Assembly: GCF_007997015.1 (NCBI RefSeq)
Contig: NZ_VOSM01000002.1
Span: 794,882-858,881, forward strand
Direction: 5' to 3'
Source: Lujinxingia vulgaris
Lineage (GTDB): Bacteria; Myxococcota_A; Bradymonadia; Bradymonadales; Bradymonadaceae
DNA: 64,000 nt
Shown: one piece after another, positions 37,270 through 46,201 of the stretch
Numbering within the stretch: position 1 is the stretch's first letter
Layout: every line of letters begins with the position of its first letter
Notes under the pieces: model-generated
Database searches by the model: none
What the model was told of the DNA's origin: nothing
What the model saw: the letters and a program-made list of their open reading frames with translations, nothing else
Translations under genes and position numbers: made by a program

Positions 37270-38118
37270 ATGGATTTTGATTTCGCTGCATTAACCGACG
37301 CGGCCAGTACCTGGCTCGCGACGGAAGGCCTGGCGCTTGCACGCAACCTTCTTGTCTTCCTGCTGATTGTGGCCGCCGGGGTGATCGCCGCGCGCATCGT
37401 GCGCAAAGCGGTGCGTGCAGCCTTTGATCGCTCCCGGCTCGAGCCTTCGGCGCTCTTCACGCAGTTTGTGGTCAACGTCTCCAGCAAGTCTGTGATGTTG
37501 CTCGCGCTGATCATTGGTCTGGGCAACCTGGGCATCGACACCGGGGCGTTGATCGCCGGTCTGGGCGCGACGGGCCTGGTGCTGGGTTTTGCACTCAAAG
37601 ATACGTTGTCGAACTTCGCCGCGGGGATGTTGCTCTTGCTCTACCGACCCTTCGATGTGGGCCACTACGTTGAGATCAACGGCATCGCCGGGACGGTTAA
37701 AGATCTGACGCTGGTGTCGACGCTGCTGAGCACGCCCGACAATAAGCGCATCACCATTCCGAACTCCGGGGTCTGGGGCAATCCCATTATCAACTACTCG
37801 GAGGCCGAAACTCGCCGCGTCGACATCGTCGCCGGCATCGCGTACGACGCCGACATCGATGAAGCGAAGGCGATCTTTGAGGACATCCTGGCGAACGATG
37901 AGGGCGTGCTTCAGGATCCGGCGCCGACCGTCACGATGAACGGGCTGGGCGGCAGCTCGGTGGACTTCGATCTTCGTGGCTGGGTGAAGACCGCGGACTA
38001 CTGGGCGGTGCGCTCGCGTCTGCTTCGTGAAGTGAAGTACCGCCTGGATGCCGCCGGTATCGGCATTCCCTTCCCGCAGCAGGAAGTCTGGATGCATCAG
38101 GTCAAAGATCAAGACTGA
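37270..38118 (+). CDS. mscS: Small-conductance mechanosensitive channel, MscS family
   Basis: A 282-residue channel that opens under membrane tension to release osmolytes. Three membrane helices (about 22-45, 65-85, 92-125); the third holds the pore-lining Gly/Ala pattern GALIAGLGATGLVLGFALKD. Then the beta domain (RPFDVGHYVEI, ...TIPNSGVWGNPIINYS) and the C-terminal alpha/beta domain. Length matches E. coli MscS (286). The ATG at 37270 has TAGGAG upstream. The 3' end overlaps the convergent gene by 17 bp. Confidence 0.95.
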   Translation: MDFDFAALTDAASTWLATEGLALARNLLVFLLIVAAGVIAARIVRKAVRAAFDRSRLEPSALFTQFVVNVSSKSVMLLALIIGLGNLGIDTGALIAGLGATGLVLGFALKDTLSNFAAGMLLLLYRPFDVGHYVEINGIAGTVKDLTLVSTLLSTPDNKRITIPNSGVWGNPIINYSEAETRRVDIVAGIAYDADIDEAKAIFEDILANDEGVLQDPAPTVTMNGLGGSSVDFDLRGWVKTADYWAVRSRLLREVKYRLDAAGIGIPFPQQEVWMHQVKDQD

Positions 38119-39634
38119 GCCAACGGCTCGCTGAGGCCGCGTCCTCTCGGGACGCGGCTTCTTTAAGTGTATGTGTTTTTACATAATAAATAATATCATG
38201 AGCTTCTCCTGCGAAGGGATGCTGCAACGCGCGCTGCGCCACAGGCCAGGCGCAGGCGGAAAGCCCCGCCCGATAGAGATGCGCCGCCAGCGCCCACCAA
38301 CCGTACGAGGGGGAGGGCCCCCGGGCGTGAATGCGGGCGAGCGCGATGAGCTCAGCCAGGCACGCGTCCGAAGGCGGCAACGAGGTGTGGTCGAGGAGCG
38401 CCGGCCAGATCAGCGCCAGGGCACGCAACGCGCCGGCCTCATCCTCCAGCGCACCGGCGGCGGCGTTGAGACTGGCGAGCAGGTCGGCCGAGGGCAGCCC
38501 CCGCTCAGCGCTCGCCAGGGTGTCGGCGAGCGTGGCGTAAAAGTGGGCGATCGGCTCGCGAGTGTGTTGTACCAGGTCGTCGGGACGCTGCTCCGGGGCG
38601 CTGAGTAGCATCCCGGCGTGTTGCGCCACAGACTGCCATCGTAAAGGAGCGTTGTGCGCCAGATCTTCAAGCGCGGCTTTGACTTCGGCAGCAGCGCAGG
38701 ACTCCGAGAGCGGTGAGTTCACCAGATGTTGCAGACGTTCGCGGGCCTGCAGATGACGCTCCCAGTGGGCACGCTCCGTCGCATCGAAAAGGGTGGTGAT
38801 GAGCTCCGGGAGGCGATCGATTTCGGTCGGATGAAGCTGGAGCGGGGCGTTTCCGAGAAGTTCGCGCGCGATGGCGCAAAGATCGTCGAGGCCCTGCGTA
38901 GAGGTTGCCTCACTGGGAAGCTCGCGCAGCGCGTCGAGCAGAAGATCAATGACGCGGACCCGGTCGCTCCAGCGCTCGCTATGCGTGAGCGCATGCGCCA
39001 TCCAGAGCTGCTCGGCGCGCGCGAATTCGCTCCAGTTGAGACGACCCAGGGTCGTCTGGCCGGCGCTGCGATTGAGGCTCATGTTCAGCTCAAGCGCGCC
39101 ACGGCGCAGCTGGCAATGTCGCCGAAAGCGCTCTCCCTCCCGAGTCGTTGCGCCCTCGGCGCGCCGCGCCGCGAGCGCGAATGCCTGGGCTGCTCGGAGA
39201 AGATCGGAGGATGTTGATGCGCTCTGCTCCAGAGCGTGTCCCTCCAGGTAAGGCCCGGCGGGCCAGTCCGGGCGCGCCAGCGTAAGCCAGGTTCCCAGCG
39301 CCTCAAGGGTGGCGGTGTCTCGCAGATCTTCGAGAGGTTCGAGCGCCGCCCACACCCGAGGCTCCGCGTCGGCGTCCTGTGGCAGCAGCTGATCGGCAAA
39401 GTGGTTGAGAAAGGCGCGGTATTCGGCCAGGTCATCGAGTTGTGCGGCGACCTCGGTGGCTTCTACCAGAAGGTCCAGCCAGCGCGCGGAGGTGGGATTG
39501 TGCCTGGCGAGCCAGCCGGCTTCGTCCACCAGCGTGGCGAGCGCGTCAGCCCACTTGCCGCGCTGGCGAAGCTGGCGGTGGCGCGAGGCGAAGTAGCCGG
39601 CGCGGGCCTCATCGAAACGATCGCGAAGCGACAT
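38102..39634 (-). CDS. Helical protein of the Hsp70 cassette (unknown)
   Basis: A 510-residue Ala/Leu-rich, all-helical soluble protein, probably TPR-like or alpha-solenoid (for example RQRGKWADALATLVDEAGW, LARIHARGPSPSYGWWALAAHLYRAG). No enzyme motif, signal or membrane segment was seen. The start codon overlaps the hsp70-like stop (TGATG), so it is translationally coupled as the last gene of the cassette. Its final residues overlap the mscS end and the mscS terminator. Function unknown; a co-chaperone or client-binding subunit is inference from operon position. Confidence 0.75.
   Translation of the reverse strand: MSLRDRFDEARAGYFASRHRQLRQRGKWADALATLVDEAGWLARHNPTSARWLDLLVEATEVAAQLDDLAEYRAFLNHFADQLLPQDADAEPRVWAALEPLEDLRDTATLEALGTWLTLARPDWPAGPYLEGHALEQSASTSSDLLRAAQAFALAARRAEGATTREGERFRRHCQLRRGALELNMSLNRSAGQTTLGRLNWSEFARAEQLWMAHALTHSERWSDRVRVIDLLLDALRELPSEATSTQGLDDLCAIARELLGNAPLQLHPTEIDRLPELITTLFDATERAHWERHLQARERLQHLVNSPLSESCAAAEVKAALEDLAHNAPLRWQSVAQHAGMLLSAPEQRPDDLVQHTREPIAHFYATLADTLASAERGLPSADLLASLNAAAGALEDEAGALRALALIWPALLDHTSLPPSDACLAELIALARIHARGPSPSYGWWALAAHLYRAGLSACAWPVAQRALQHPFAGEAHDIIYYVKTHTLKEAASREDAASASRWLSLDL
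38136..38164 (+). terminator. Intrinsic terminator of mscS inside the convergent gene
   Basis: A 9-bp stem (38136-38144 with 38150-38158), 5-base loop and a TTCTTT tail. It lies 18 bp past the mscS stop, within the last codons of the opposite gene. Confidence 0.65.
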
Positions 39635-42219
39635 CAGCTCTCCTGACGTTTGAGAAGTCCGAGCGTGCGCACCCGCTGTAGCCCGAGCTCAAGATGGTCG
39701 ATGGCAACGTGGATCGCTTCCAGGGCGTCGGTGCGTCTGGCGAGCGGGGTGGCATCGAGGCTTGCCCGGAGCTCGTCGAGGGGGGCGATGACCTCGTCGC
39801 GCAGGCGCTGCTCCAGCCTTTCGATCTCGCGCTCCTGAAGCGCGCGACGGTCGGCGTCGGCGCTGAGCGCGAACTCCCGAAGATCCATACGAACCCGGGC
39901 CTGGCGCGACTGGCAGGTGTCGAGCATGCGCCGGGCGTGGCCCTCGGGGTCGGCGCGCAGAAAGCGCGCTTCATCTTGAACGACGGTCTCATAGGTCGCC
40001 TGCACGCGGTCCGCAAGTTGGCGCCAGGCGGCGTCATCGGAGCCCTCCCACACGCGCGCAACTTCCGCTGAGAGGTGATCGAGGCGCGCGCGCCACTGCT
40101 CTCGGGTGATGCTCTGGACGTCGCCAGTGCTGGAGAAAACCGCACGACGAATGCCATCAAGGGTGGCGTCGACGCGTCCACGGCCGGGGATGCGTTCGGC
40201 GCGCGGGGCGAACTCGTCGAGCAGGGCCTCCAGGCGCCTGGCGAGGATCTGCAGGCGCAGCGGATCTTGATGAACCGCGACCTCCATGCCGGCGATGAGC
40301 GGGGCGACGTCGCGCTCGAAGCGGCGCGCCTCCATGCCCCAGAGTTGGCGACCGGCGGCCTCGGCCCGACGCATCAGCTCCTCGATCTGAGGCCAGTCCA
40401 GCTCAGCCGGGGTGCGGGGTGGGTCGATGCGCACCCAGAACTCCTGCGAGCCGATGTTGCCGCGTGCGCTCATCATGAGCGTCTCGTCGACGTCCAGCTC
40501 CAGGGTCAGCGGGGTGCCCGGCGCGGTGTGCTCCGGCAGGGGCATCACAAGCGTGTGAATGGGCAGGCGATCCTGGAAGAGCTGCAGCACCACCGCGCCG
40601 CTGGTGTCGGCGGTGGCCAGCCGGTGGGTGGCGCGGGTGGGAAGGTGTGCGCCGCGCGGAATCAGCGCGTGGCGCGAGGGTTTGCCGTCTTTGACGACCT
40701 CCAGAAAGATGCCGCGCGAGAGCACCGCCGGGTTGCTCAGTGCCGGCATGGGGGCGGGGCGCTCGGACGGGGCGCGGCGGGGGAGCCAGAGCGGAACGCT
40801 CCCCAGCGGAACGCCCGCGCTGTCGACCAGCGTGGCACTCGGGCGCTCCGATACACCCTCGGGGAGGTTTGCCACAAAGAAGTTCCATACCCCCGGGGCG
40901 TCGGTCGCCCGGAGCGCGGTGCGGGCAAGGGTCTGGGAGGCCTCTCGGAGCTCCAGAGCTTCGGGCTGCTGCCCCTGGCGAGCAAGCTCCACCCGCCCGC
41001 TCAGCGCCTCACCGAGCCCCGAGGGAATGTCGTCGAGTTCGATGGCCACGCCGCTGTCGGCCTCGATGCGCAGCCGACCCAGGGTCGCTGCGTGCAGCGC
41101 CGCCCCCAACGCCACACACATCTCCGGCGAGTCGCTCAGGGGGGCCTCGGCACGCGAGACGCCCTCGCCGCAGAACGCCCGGGCGATGGCCTGCTGGACC
41201 GCCGGCACATGCGTGGAGCCCCCGACCAGGAGCACGTGGTCGATGTCGCTCAGCGTCACCTGGGCCTGCTCCCCGCTTTGGTGCAACGCCCGCTGACAGG
41301 CCCCGAGGGTGCTCTCAATCAGATCGTCGATGGCGCGTTCAAACTCGGCGCGGCTCACCTCCACGCTCGCGTGGACGGGGCGCCCTTCGCGATCGCTGAA
41401 GCTGCCGTCGAGCTCCAGCGACGCGGCGTCCTGAGCGCTGAGCAACTCTTTGAGTGTGCGGGCGTGACGGGTCAGAAGTTCAAAGCGCAGGCGGTCGTCC
41501 GGCTCATCGAAGCTCGTGCCCAGAGCATAACCCGCGGCGTTGAGGCGGCTGCGTAGCAGCCCGGCCAGGCGCCGATCAAAGTCGTCGCCGCCCAGGTGGT
41601 TGTCGCCGTCGATGCCCAGCACCTGGTACTCCCCGGCCAGGCACCGAATCACCGAGACATCGAAGGTGCCTCCGCCCAGGTCGTAGACCAGGAAGTTGCC
41701 GTCCTGAAGCTGGTGCTTCCAGCTGTAGAACATCGCCGCGGCCGTGGGCTCCTGAAGCAGGCCGATAACCTCCAGCCCGGCCAGCTCGCCGGCCTGGCGG
41801 GTAGCCTCGGCCTGGGTGACGTCGAAGTAGGCCGGGATGGTGATGAGCGCGCGCTCCAGCCGAAGCTCCGCCGCTTCGACGTGGCCCTGAAGTTGGCCGG
41901 CGAAGCGGGCGACCAGCGCCGAGAGGAGGTGCCCCGATGCCTCGACCGGGGTCAGCGCCCGCGAGCCCAGCTGCAGCGCATCGCTGTGTCCCATGCGGCG
42001 TTTAAAGGAGGTCAGCGGGGGCGTGGGTCCAAAGCGCGTGTCAAACGCCGGGCGGCCGGCCACAAGATCGCCCGCAGGGCTCAAGCCCACAGCCGAGGGC
42101 ATCACCTGGCTGCCCTGACCATCGTCAAACGTCAGGGGCGCGGCGGCGCCGGGCAGGTAGATCGCCGCGCTGCTGTGGGTGGTGCCCAGATCGATGCCAA
42201 AGGGTGGGGTCAGTTTCAT
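39634..42219 (-). CDS. Atypical Hsp70-family chaperone with insertion between ATPase and substrate domains
   Basis: 861 residues. The ATPase domain (about 5-380) is intact: phosphate-1 GIDLGTTHSSA (8-18), EPTAAA (157-162), phosphate-2 YDLGGGTFDVSV (179-190), adenosine motif LLVGGSTHVPA (330-340). A segment of about 115 residues (381-495) with no DnaK counterpart separates it from the substrate-domain strands, which resume at GIFLEVV...LIPRGAHLPT (about 503-528; compare DnaK LIPRNTTIPT). A helical lid of about 255 residues (605-861) is longer than usual and rich in Arg/Glu coiled-coil sequence. It is longer than DnaK (638) and not the housekeeping copy: no DnaJ or GrpE genes are adjacent. It overlaps the 127-residue gene upstream (ATGA) and the 510-residue gene downstream. 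Confidence 0.9.
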   Translation of the reverse strand: MKLTPPFGIDLGTTHSSAAIYLPGAAAPLTFDDGQGSQVMPSAVGLSPAGDLVAGRPAFDTRFGPTPPLTSFKRRMGHSDALQLGSRALTPVEASGHLLSALVARFAGQLQGHVEAAELRLERALITIPAYFDVTQAEATRQAGELAGLEVIGLLQEPTAAAMFYSWKHQLQDGNFLVYDLGGGTFDVSVIRCLAGEYQVLGIDGDNHLGGDDFDRRLAGLLRSRLNAAGYALGTSFDEPDDRLRFELLTRHARTLKELLSAQDAASLELDGSFSDREGRPVHASVEVSRAEFERAIDDLIESTLGACQRALHQSGEQAQVTLSDIDHVLLVGGSTHVPAVQQAIARAFCGEGVSRAEAPLSDSPEMCVALGAALHAATLGRLRIEADSGVAIELDDIPSGLGEALSGRVELARQGQQPEALELREASQTLARTALRATDAPGVWNFFVANLPEGVSERPSATLVDSAGVPLGSVPLWLPRRAPSERPAPMPALSNPAVLSRGIFLEVVKDGKPSRHALIPRGAHLPTRATHRLATADTSGAVVLQLFQDRLPIHTLVMPLPEHTAPGTPLTLELDVDETLMMSARGNIGSQEFWVRIDPPRTPAELDWPQIEELMRRAEAAGRQLWGMEARRFERDVAPLIAGMEVAVHQDPLRLQILARRLEALLDEFAPRAERIPGRGRVDATLDGIRRAVFSSTGDVQSITREQWRARLDHLSAEVARVWEGSDDAAWRQLADRVQATYETVVQDEARFLRADPEGHARRMLDTCQSRQARVRMDLREFALSADADRRALQEREIERLEQRLRDEVIAPLDELRASLDATPLARRTDALEAIHVAIDHLELGLQRVRTLGLLKRQES

Positions 42220-42599
42220 GGGCTCTCCCCGGGATCAGGGTGTCGAAGCGCGGGCCAGAAGGGTGGGCGCAGCGCGGGGGCGGTCACCGGCTGAGCATCC
42301 AGGTGCAGGGCGTCGTGCAGCGTGGCTTCAAGCGCGGGAAGATCCGGCGCGGGCGCATCGCTGAGGGCCTCGATGCACGCCCAGGGATCGCGGCGCGAGG
42401 TGGCGCTGGGGTGGGTCCAGAGCGCCTGATTGAGCCGAGTCTGCGGGTTTGTGGTCAGCGCTCGCCAGTCGTCCCGAAGACGCTGACGCTCCTCCGGCGG
42501 AAGCGCGCGTGCCAGCTGTTGCATGGCGCGGGTCAACTCGGCGGGGCTCTGCGTGGGGTCCAGATCCCAGCGCTCGAAGATGGAGGCAGGCTCACTCAT
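42216..42599 (-). CDS. Small helical protein of the Hsp70 cassette
   Basis: A 127-residue protein of unrecognised family. The first 65 residues (FERWDLDPTQSPAELTRAMQ...) look like two helices joined by a loop, loosely reminiscent of a J-domain in size but without HPD. A Pro/Ala-rich tail follows. It starts at 42599, 8 bases inside the upstream gene, and its stop overlaps the Hsp70 ATG, so its level is probably tied to both. A dedicated adaptor or nucleotide-exchange partner is possible; the sequence does not show which. Confidence 0.65.
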   Translation of the reverse strand: MSEPASIFERWDLDPTQSPAELTRAMQQLARALPPEERQRLRDDWRALTTNPQTRLNQALWTHPSATSRRDPWACIEALSDAPAPDLPALEATLHDALHLDAQPVTAPALRPPFWPALRHPDPGESP

Positions 42600-43902
42600 G
42601 GGGGGCTCCGCGCAGGTTAAACCGGGTGCGCTCCTCGTGAAGATCGCGCTCGTAGTCGGCGAGCAGCTCGTTTGCGGGGTGCAGCGCCCGGGCCTCCTCG
42701 ATGGCGGCCGCGGCGCGCTGCAGCGCATCGCTCACCCGGCGTCGCACCGGTCCAATGGCGGCGCCGAGCTCCGGGGTGGCGGTGAGCTTGAGAAGATCGC
42801 GGTTGGCGCGCTCCAGCAACAGGTACGAGAGCATGCGGCTGGCGTTGCGATGGCCCTCACAGGTCTTTAAGGCGCGGCGCAGAAGATCTTCGCGGGTGTT
42901 CAGCGCGAAGGCTACCTCCGACTCAAAGGTGTAGTAGTCGGCCAGGGGGCCGGCGGCCTCGATATGCTCGTCGAGGGAAAGCGTCGCCAGGCGTTCGGCG
43001 ATAGGTTTGAGCGCCGGGAGGATGAGCTCCAGCGCCTCGATGACGTCATCGCGCTGCAGCCGACGAAGTTCCCACAGCGCGTTGAGCCCGGCGCGCAACG
43101 CGGCCAGATCGCAGCCGGGCAGGGCGCTGAGCAGGCGCACGCGTTGCTCGACGCCCTCCAGAGGAGCGGTGATCTGGGCGGCGCTGACCTCGGTGAGGTT
43201 GAGCGACTGCATGTGAGCGTGCAGCGCTTCGGTGAGCTCGGAGGCCAGGGTCTGACGCAGGTTTCTGGCGAGTTCAGCGCCGCCTTCAGCCAACTCGGAG
43301 GTCGGGTTGTCGAAGATCGCATCGCAGCACGCCAGCGCGTGCGCTCCGAAGCGAAGTCCCCGACGATCCGGCGCCACGCTGAGGTTATCGAGGTTGAGCG
43401 CGCGCCGCAGCCGCTGCATCAGCGCGGCAAAAGGTTGGCTGAGCGCTTCGCGGCGCGTGGCGAGGATCGCCTCCTCGGATGCGTCGGGCATGCAGCGCTG
43501 GAGGTAGGTGGCGAGCCAGCCTGTGTCGGCCTTGACCCAGGCCTTCATCGCCGCGTTCCAGGCGTGGCCGGCCAGGCTGAGGTCATCGCGCTGGAGGGCG
43601 TCGAAAAAGATCTCGGAGAAGATCAACGCGTTGTGGTGGGAGGTGCGTGACGAGAACCCCGCCTCCTCGGCCAGCTCCCAGGCGCGGGGCCAGGCCGCCG
43701 GCGTCTGTAACGCCGCTTCGATGATGGGCCAGCCCGGATCCTCGCGCAGTGAGGCGTACCAACCGCTGAGCTGATCGCAGCGCGGCGGGCTCAGTTTCAG
43801 CGTGCCTGCCGAGAGGCGTTCTGCCAGCGCGGGGAGTCGCTCGCGTGCCTCCAGCAAGATCGTAAGCTCGTGCTCCAGGGTCGCGTCAGCCATCACCATC
43901 AT
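42592..43902 (-). CDS. Helical protein of the Hsp70 cassette (unknown)
   Basis: A 436-residue all-helical soluble protein with alpha-solenoid character (DDLSLAGHAWNAAMKAW, RDDVIEALELILPALKPIAERL, AAAIEEARALHPANELLADYERDL). No signal, membrane segment or catalytic motif. Three in-frame starts lie close together (ATG 43902, ATG 43899, ATG 43893) without a clear Shine-Dalgarno sequence, so the exact start is uncertain. It begins 38 bp after holA, and could be translated from the lptE-holA transcript. It is the first gene of the Hsp70 cassette. Confidence 0.72.
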   Translation of the reverse strand: MMVMADATLEHELTILLEARERLPALAERLSAGTLKLSPPRCDQLSGWYASLREDPGWPIIEAALQTPAAWPRAWELAEEAGFSSRTSHHNALIFSEIFFDALQRDDLSLAGHAWNAAMKAWVKADTGWLATYLQRCMPDASEEAILATRREALSQPFAALMQRLRRALNLDNLSVAPDRRGLRFGAHALACCDAIFDNPTSELAEGGAELARNLRQTLASELTEALHAHMQSLNLTEVSAAQITAPLEGVEQRVRLLSALPGCDLAALRAGLNALWELRRLQRDDVIEALELILPALKPIAERLATLSLDEHIEAAGPLADYYTFESEVAFALNTREDLLRRALKTCEGHRNASRMLSYLLLERANRDLLKLTATPELGAAIGPVRRRVSDALQRAAAAIEEARALHPANELLADYERDLHEERTRFNLRGAPHE

Positions 43903-43940
43903 TCAAAGTCGCCAGCGAAGTAGGGGAAGGAGAGGGGAGG

Positions 43941-44993
43941 TCAGGCGCGCTGCGGAAGCGCCTTCATGCAGATGCGGGCAAAGAGCAGCTCCAGGATCAC
44001 GCGATCGGGCACCGGGCTGGATTTAAGCGCCACATCCACCTCCAGCATCTGGCGAAGGATAGACGCCAGCTCATCGGGGGCAAAGGTGCGCGCGTGACGT
44101 TGATAATCCTTTAAGAAAAATGGCGAGACGCCCACCGCGCGCGCCGCGTCGCTGTTGTTGGCCGAGCGCAGTGCCGGGTCTTGCAGGCGCGCCACAATGC
44201 GAAAGTGGCGGCTGATCATATGGCTGATCACCAGCGCGGACTGCCCGTCGAGGAGCATGCGCTCCATGATCAGCAGCGCCTGCTGGTAGTTGCGCGCGCC
44301 CAGCGCGTCGGTCAGGTCAAAGACGGTGCGCACGCGGGTGTGGGCGATGATCTCCTGGACTTCATCGATGTCGACCTGACGCCCGCCTCCTTCGGGGGCA
44401 GCGCCGATATAAAGATCGATCTTCTCCAGGGACTGCTCCAGCTCCGCCATGTCGGTGCCTACCGCGTCGACCAGATACTGAACGACCTGTCGGCTCAGGC
44501 GCATGCCCCGGCGCGCGGCCTGGCGCTCCAGGAAGGCGGGGATCTCGTTTTCGTAGAGGGCCTTAAACTCGCAGACTTCGGCGGCCTTCTTGAGTTTTTT
44601 GATGATGCCGGAGCGCCCGTCGATCTTCTTCTGGGCGGTACGCGCATGCAAAATCAGGCAGGTCGTGGGGCTGGGGTTGGCAAAATAGTCTTCGAGCTGG
44701 CCCAGCTCCGAGAGGGGGATCTCCTGCATGTCACGCACCACGACCAGGCGGCGCTTCGACATCATCGGGAGCATCTCGGCCGCCGAACGGATCGCGTCGC
44801 CGCTGGCCGAGCGGCCCTGAAAGGTGTCCAGGTTAAAGTCGTTGGTGCCCTCGGGGGCGGCCGCCTCTACGATCGCTTCCACCGCGCGATCGAGCAGGTA
44901 GGTCTCCTCGCCGTGCACAAAATAGATGGGGGCGACCGGACCTTTTTTCAGGTCTTTGAAAAACTGTCGGGCGCGGTCGGCTTGTTTGCTCAT
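43941..44993 (-). CDS. holA: DNA polymerase III delta subunit
   Basis: A 350-residue clamp-loader subunit that opens the beta clamp during replication. Recognised from the N-terminal PIYFVHGEETYLLDRAV, the KRRLVVVRDM strand, LEQSLEKIDLY and the VFDLTDALGARN region of domain III. Length fits the family. The ATG at 44993 overlaps the lptE stop by ATGA. The lptE-holA order is conserved in many proteobacteria, which supports both calls. Confidence 0.95.
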   Translation of the reverse strand: MSKQADRARQFFKDLKKGPVAPIYFVHGEETYLLDRAVEAIVEAAAPEGTNDFNLDTFQGRSASGDAIRSAAEMLPMMSKRRLVVVRDMQEIPLSELGQLEDYFANPSPTTCLILHARTAQKKIDGRSGIIKKLKKAAEVCEFKALYENEIPAFLERQAARRGMRLSRQVVQYLVDAVGTDMAELEQSLEKIDLYIGAAPEGGGRQVDIDEVQEIIAHTRVRTVFDLTDALGARNYQQALLIMERMLLDGQSALVISHMISRHFRIVARLQDPALRSANNSDAARAVGVSPFFLKDYQRHARTFAPDELASILRQMLEVDVALKSSPVPDRVILELLFARICMKALPQRA

Positions 44994-45544
44994 GGGGAGG
45001 TCTCATTGCGATGGTGACGATCGACCAAGTAGGCCACCCGCGTGGCGATCTGGGAGAGGGCATCGGCGACGGCGAGCTCTTCGGCGCGCTCGACCGCTTC
45101 CAGGGCTGCCAGTGATGGGGAGGTGTCGGTGGCGAGGGCGTCGGCGCTGACACCGATCGCCTCGACCACTTCCAGAAGAGTGCCGTTAAAGAGGAGGGGG
45201 CAGCGCACGTCAACCTCGCTGACGAGATCCTGATCAAAGCCGGTGGTGCGATGGGCGCCGACGGTGCAGACGAGTCGGTAGGGTGTCTGGGAGGTCACGG
45301 CCAGGCCGCGGCTGAAGATCTGATCGGTCAGGATCGCCTGCAGCTGCGGGGTGTTCAGGCCGAGCTCGGCGGGCGCAGCGATGCTGCCCACGTCCACGGC
45401 GCGGCCGGGCTCGCGGGTGTCGTTGGCAAAGCGGTAAGGGCCGCAGCTCGCGCTCAGCAGCAGGGCCAGCGCAAAGGCCGCGCGTAGGCGGTGTTGCGGG
45501 GCCTTAAGAGAGGGCGGGCGTTGTCGGGCAGGAGAGCAGCACAT
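44990..45544 (-). CDS. lptE: LPS-assembly lipoprotein LptE
   Basis: A 184-residue lipoprotein with lipobox SASC at about 33-36 followed by GPYRF, typical of LptE, which plugs the LptD barrel that inserts lipopolysaccharide in the outer membrane. LptE sequence is poorly conserved, so the call rests on the lipobox, the GY/PY-R-F start, size and the position directly before holA. The ATG at 45544 is preferred; a GTG at 45583 in frame would add 13 residues ahead of the signal. No strong ribosome-binding site is seen for either. Confidence 0.82.
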   Translation of the reverse strand: MCCSPARQRPPSLKAPQHRLRAAFALALLLSASCGPYRFANDTREPGRAVDVGSIAAPAELGLNTPQLQAILTDQIFSRGLAVTSQTPYRLVCTVGAHRTTGFDQDLVSEVDVRCPLLFNGTLLEVVEAIGVSADALATDTSPSLAALEAVERAEELAVADALSQIATRVAYLVDRHHRNETSP

Positions 45545-45618
45545 AGGGGTGAGTTCTACTTCAAGCAGCGCGCCTACGTCCACGTTGCCACTGTGAGCGT
45601 CGTCGAGTTATCGCTGGC

Positions 45619-45647
45619 TTGACAGCCCCCGGGGCCGGTGCTACCTA
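45619..45647 (+). promoter_or_regulatory. Candidate promoter of rpsT
   Basis: A perfect TTGACA (45619-45624), 17-bp spacer, and TACCTA (45642-45647) preceded by an extended -10 TG at 45639. The -10 itself is weak. It would give a leader of about 155 bases before rpsT. Confidence 0.45.
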
Positions 45648-45673
45648 TTCGCGTCCTGCGAGTAACCCGATTT

Positions 45674-45706
45674 TCAGGGTAGCGTTTGTGCTCGTGGCAA
45701 CCCTGA
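45674..45706 (+). promoter_or_regulatory. Hairpin in the rpsT leader
   Basis: A 7-bp perfect stem, TCAGGGT (45674-45680) with ACCCTGA (45700-45706), in the leader. S20 is autoregulated post-transcriptionally in E. coli; whether this stem has such a role is inference. Confidence 0.35.
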
Positions 45707-45809
45707 GATTGAAGTCTAAATCACGTTAAACGTTTCGATACATCCCGAACTCCAGACGCGCTTATCACGGTTGATGAGGCGCGGAGGCGGGAGAAGCAAG
45801 GAGATCGTC

Positions 45810-46082
45810 GTGGCGAATTCAAAGTCTGCTAAAAAGCGCGCGCAACAGAACATCGTGCGCCGTGATCGTAACCGTGACGTGCGCTCGGCGCTGCGCACCA
45901 AGGCTCGTAAGTTCTTGAGCGCGGTTGAATCCGGTGACGTCAGCGCGGCTGAGACCAGCCTGCGCAACGTGGAGTCGGCGCTTGATAGCGCGGCCTCCAA
46001 GGGTGTGATTCCCCGCAAGCGCGCTGCCCGCAAGGCCAGCCGCCTGGCGGTGCACCTTGAGAAACTGCGCGCCCAGGGCTGA
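45810..46082 (+). CDS. rpsT: 30S ribosomal protein S20
   Basis: A 90-residue basic protein of the small ribosomal subunit. It opens ANSKSAKKRAQQN, the S20 signature, and continues RRDRNRDVRSALRTKARKF to a helical, Ala/Lys/Arg-rich end. It starts with GTG at 45810, with AAGGAG seven bases upstream; an in-frame ATG at 45771 is not used because S20 begins M-A-N-S/I-K. Non-AUG starts for S20 are known and help autoregulation. A strong terminator follows at 46109. Confidence 0.97.
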   Translation: MANSKSAKKRAQQNIVRRDRNRDVRSALRTKARKFLSAVESGDVSAAETSLRNVESALDSAASKGVIPRKRAARKASRLAVHLEKLRAQG

Positions 46083-46108
46083 TTCAGCCTGCGCAGTAGC
46101 TAAGGTAC

Positions 46109-46140
46109 AAAAAAGCCGGCCCATCGGGCCGGCTTTTTTT
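46109..46140. terminator. Intrinsic terminator after rpsT, bidirectional
   Basis: A six-A run, perfect 8-bp stem (46115-46122 with 46126-46133), ATC loop and seven T. It also faces the convergent lipoprotein gene. Confidence 0.93.
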
Positions 46141-46201
46141 ATGCTGCGCACCGGTTCGCCGAGGTTGACCCGGATGGCGCTGCGCGGAGTTTTGGGGGAC
46201 T

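Noticed and set aside
40075..41556. A 493-codon plus-strand frame opposite the Hsp70 gene.
   Set aside because: Antisense shadow; composition is Gly/Ala/Arg-rich without a fold or a ribosome-binding site.
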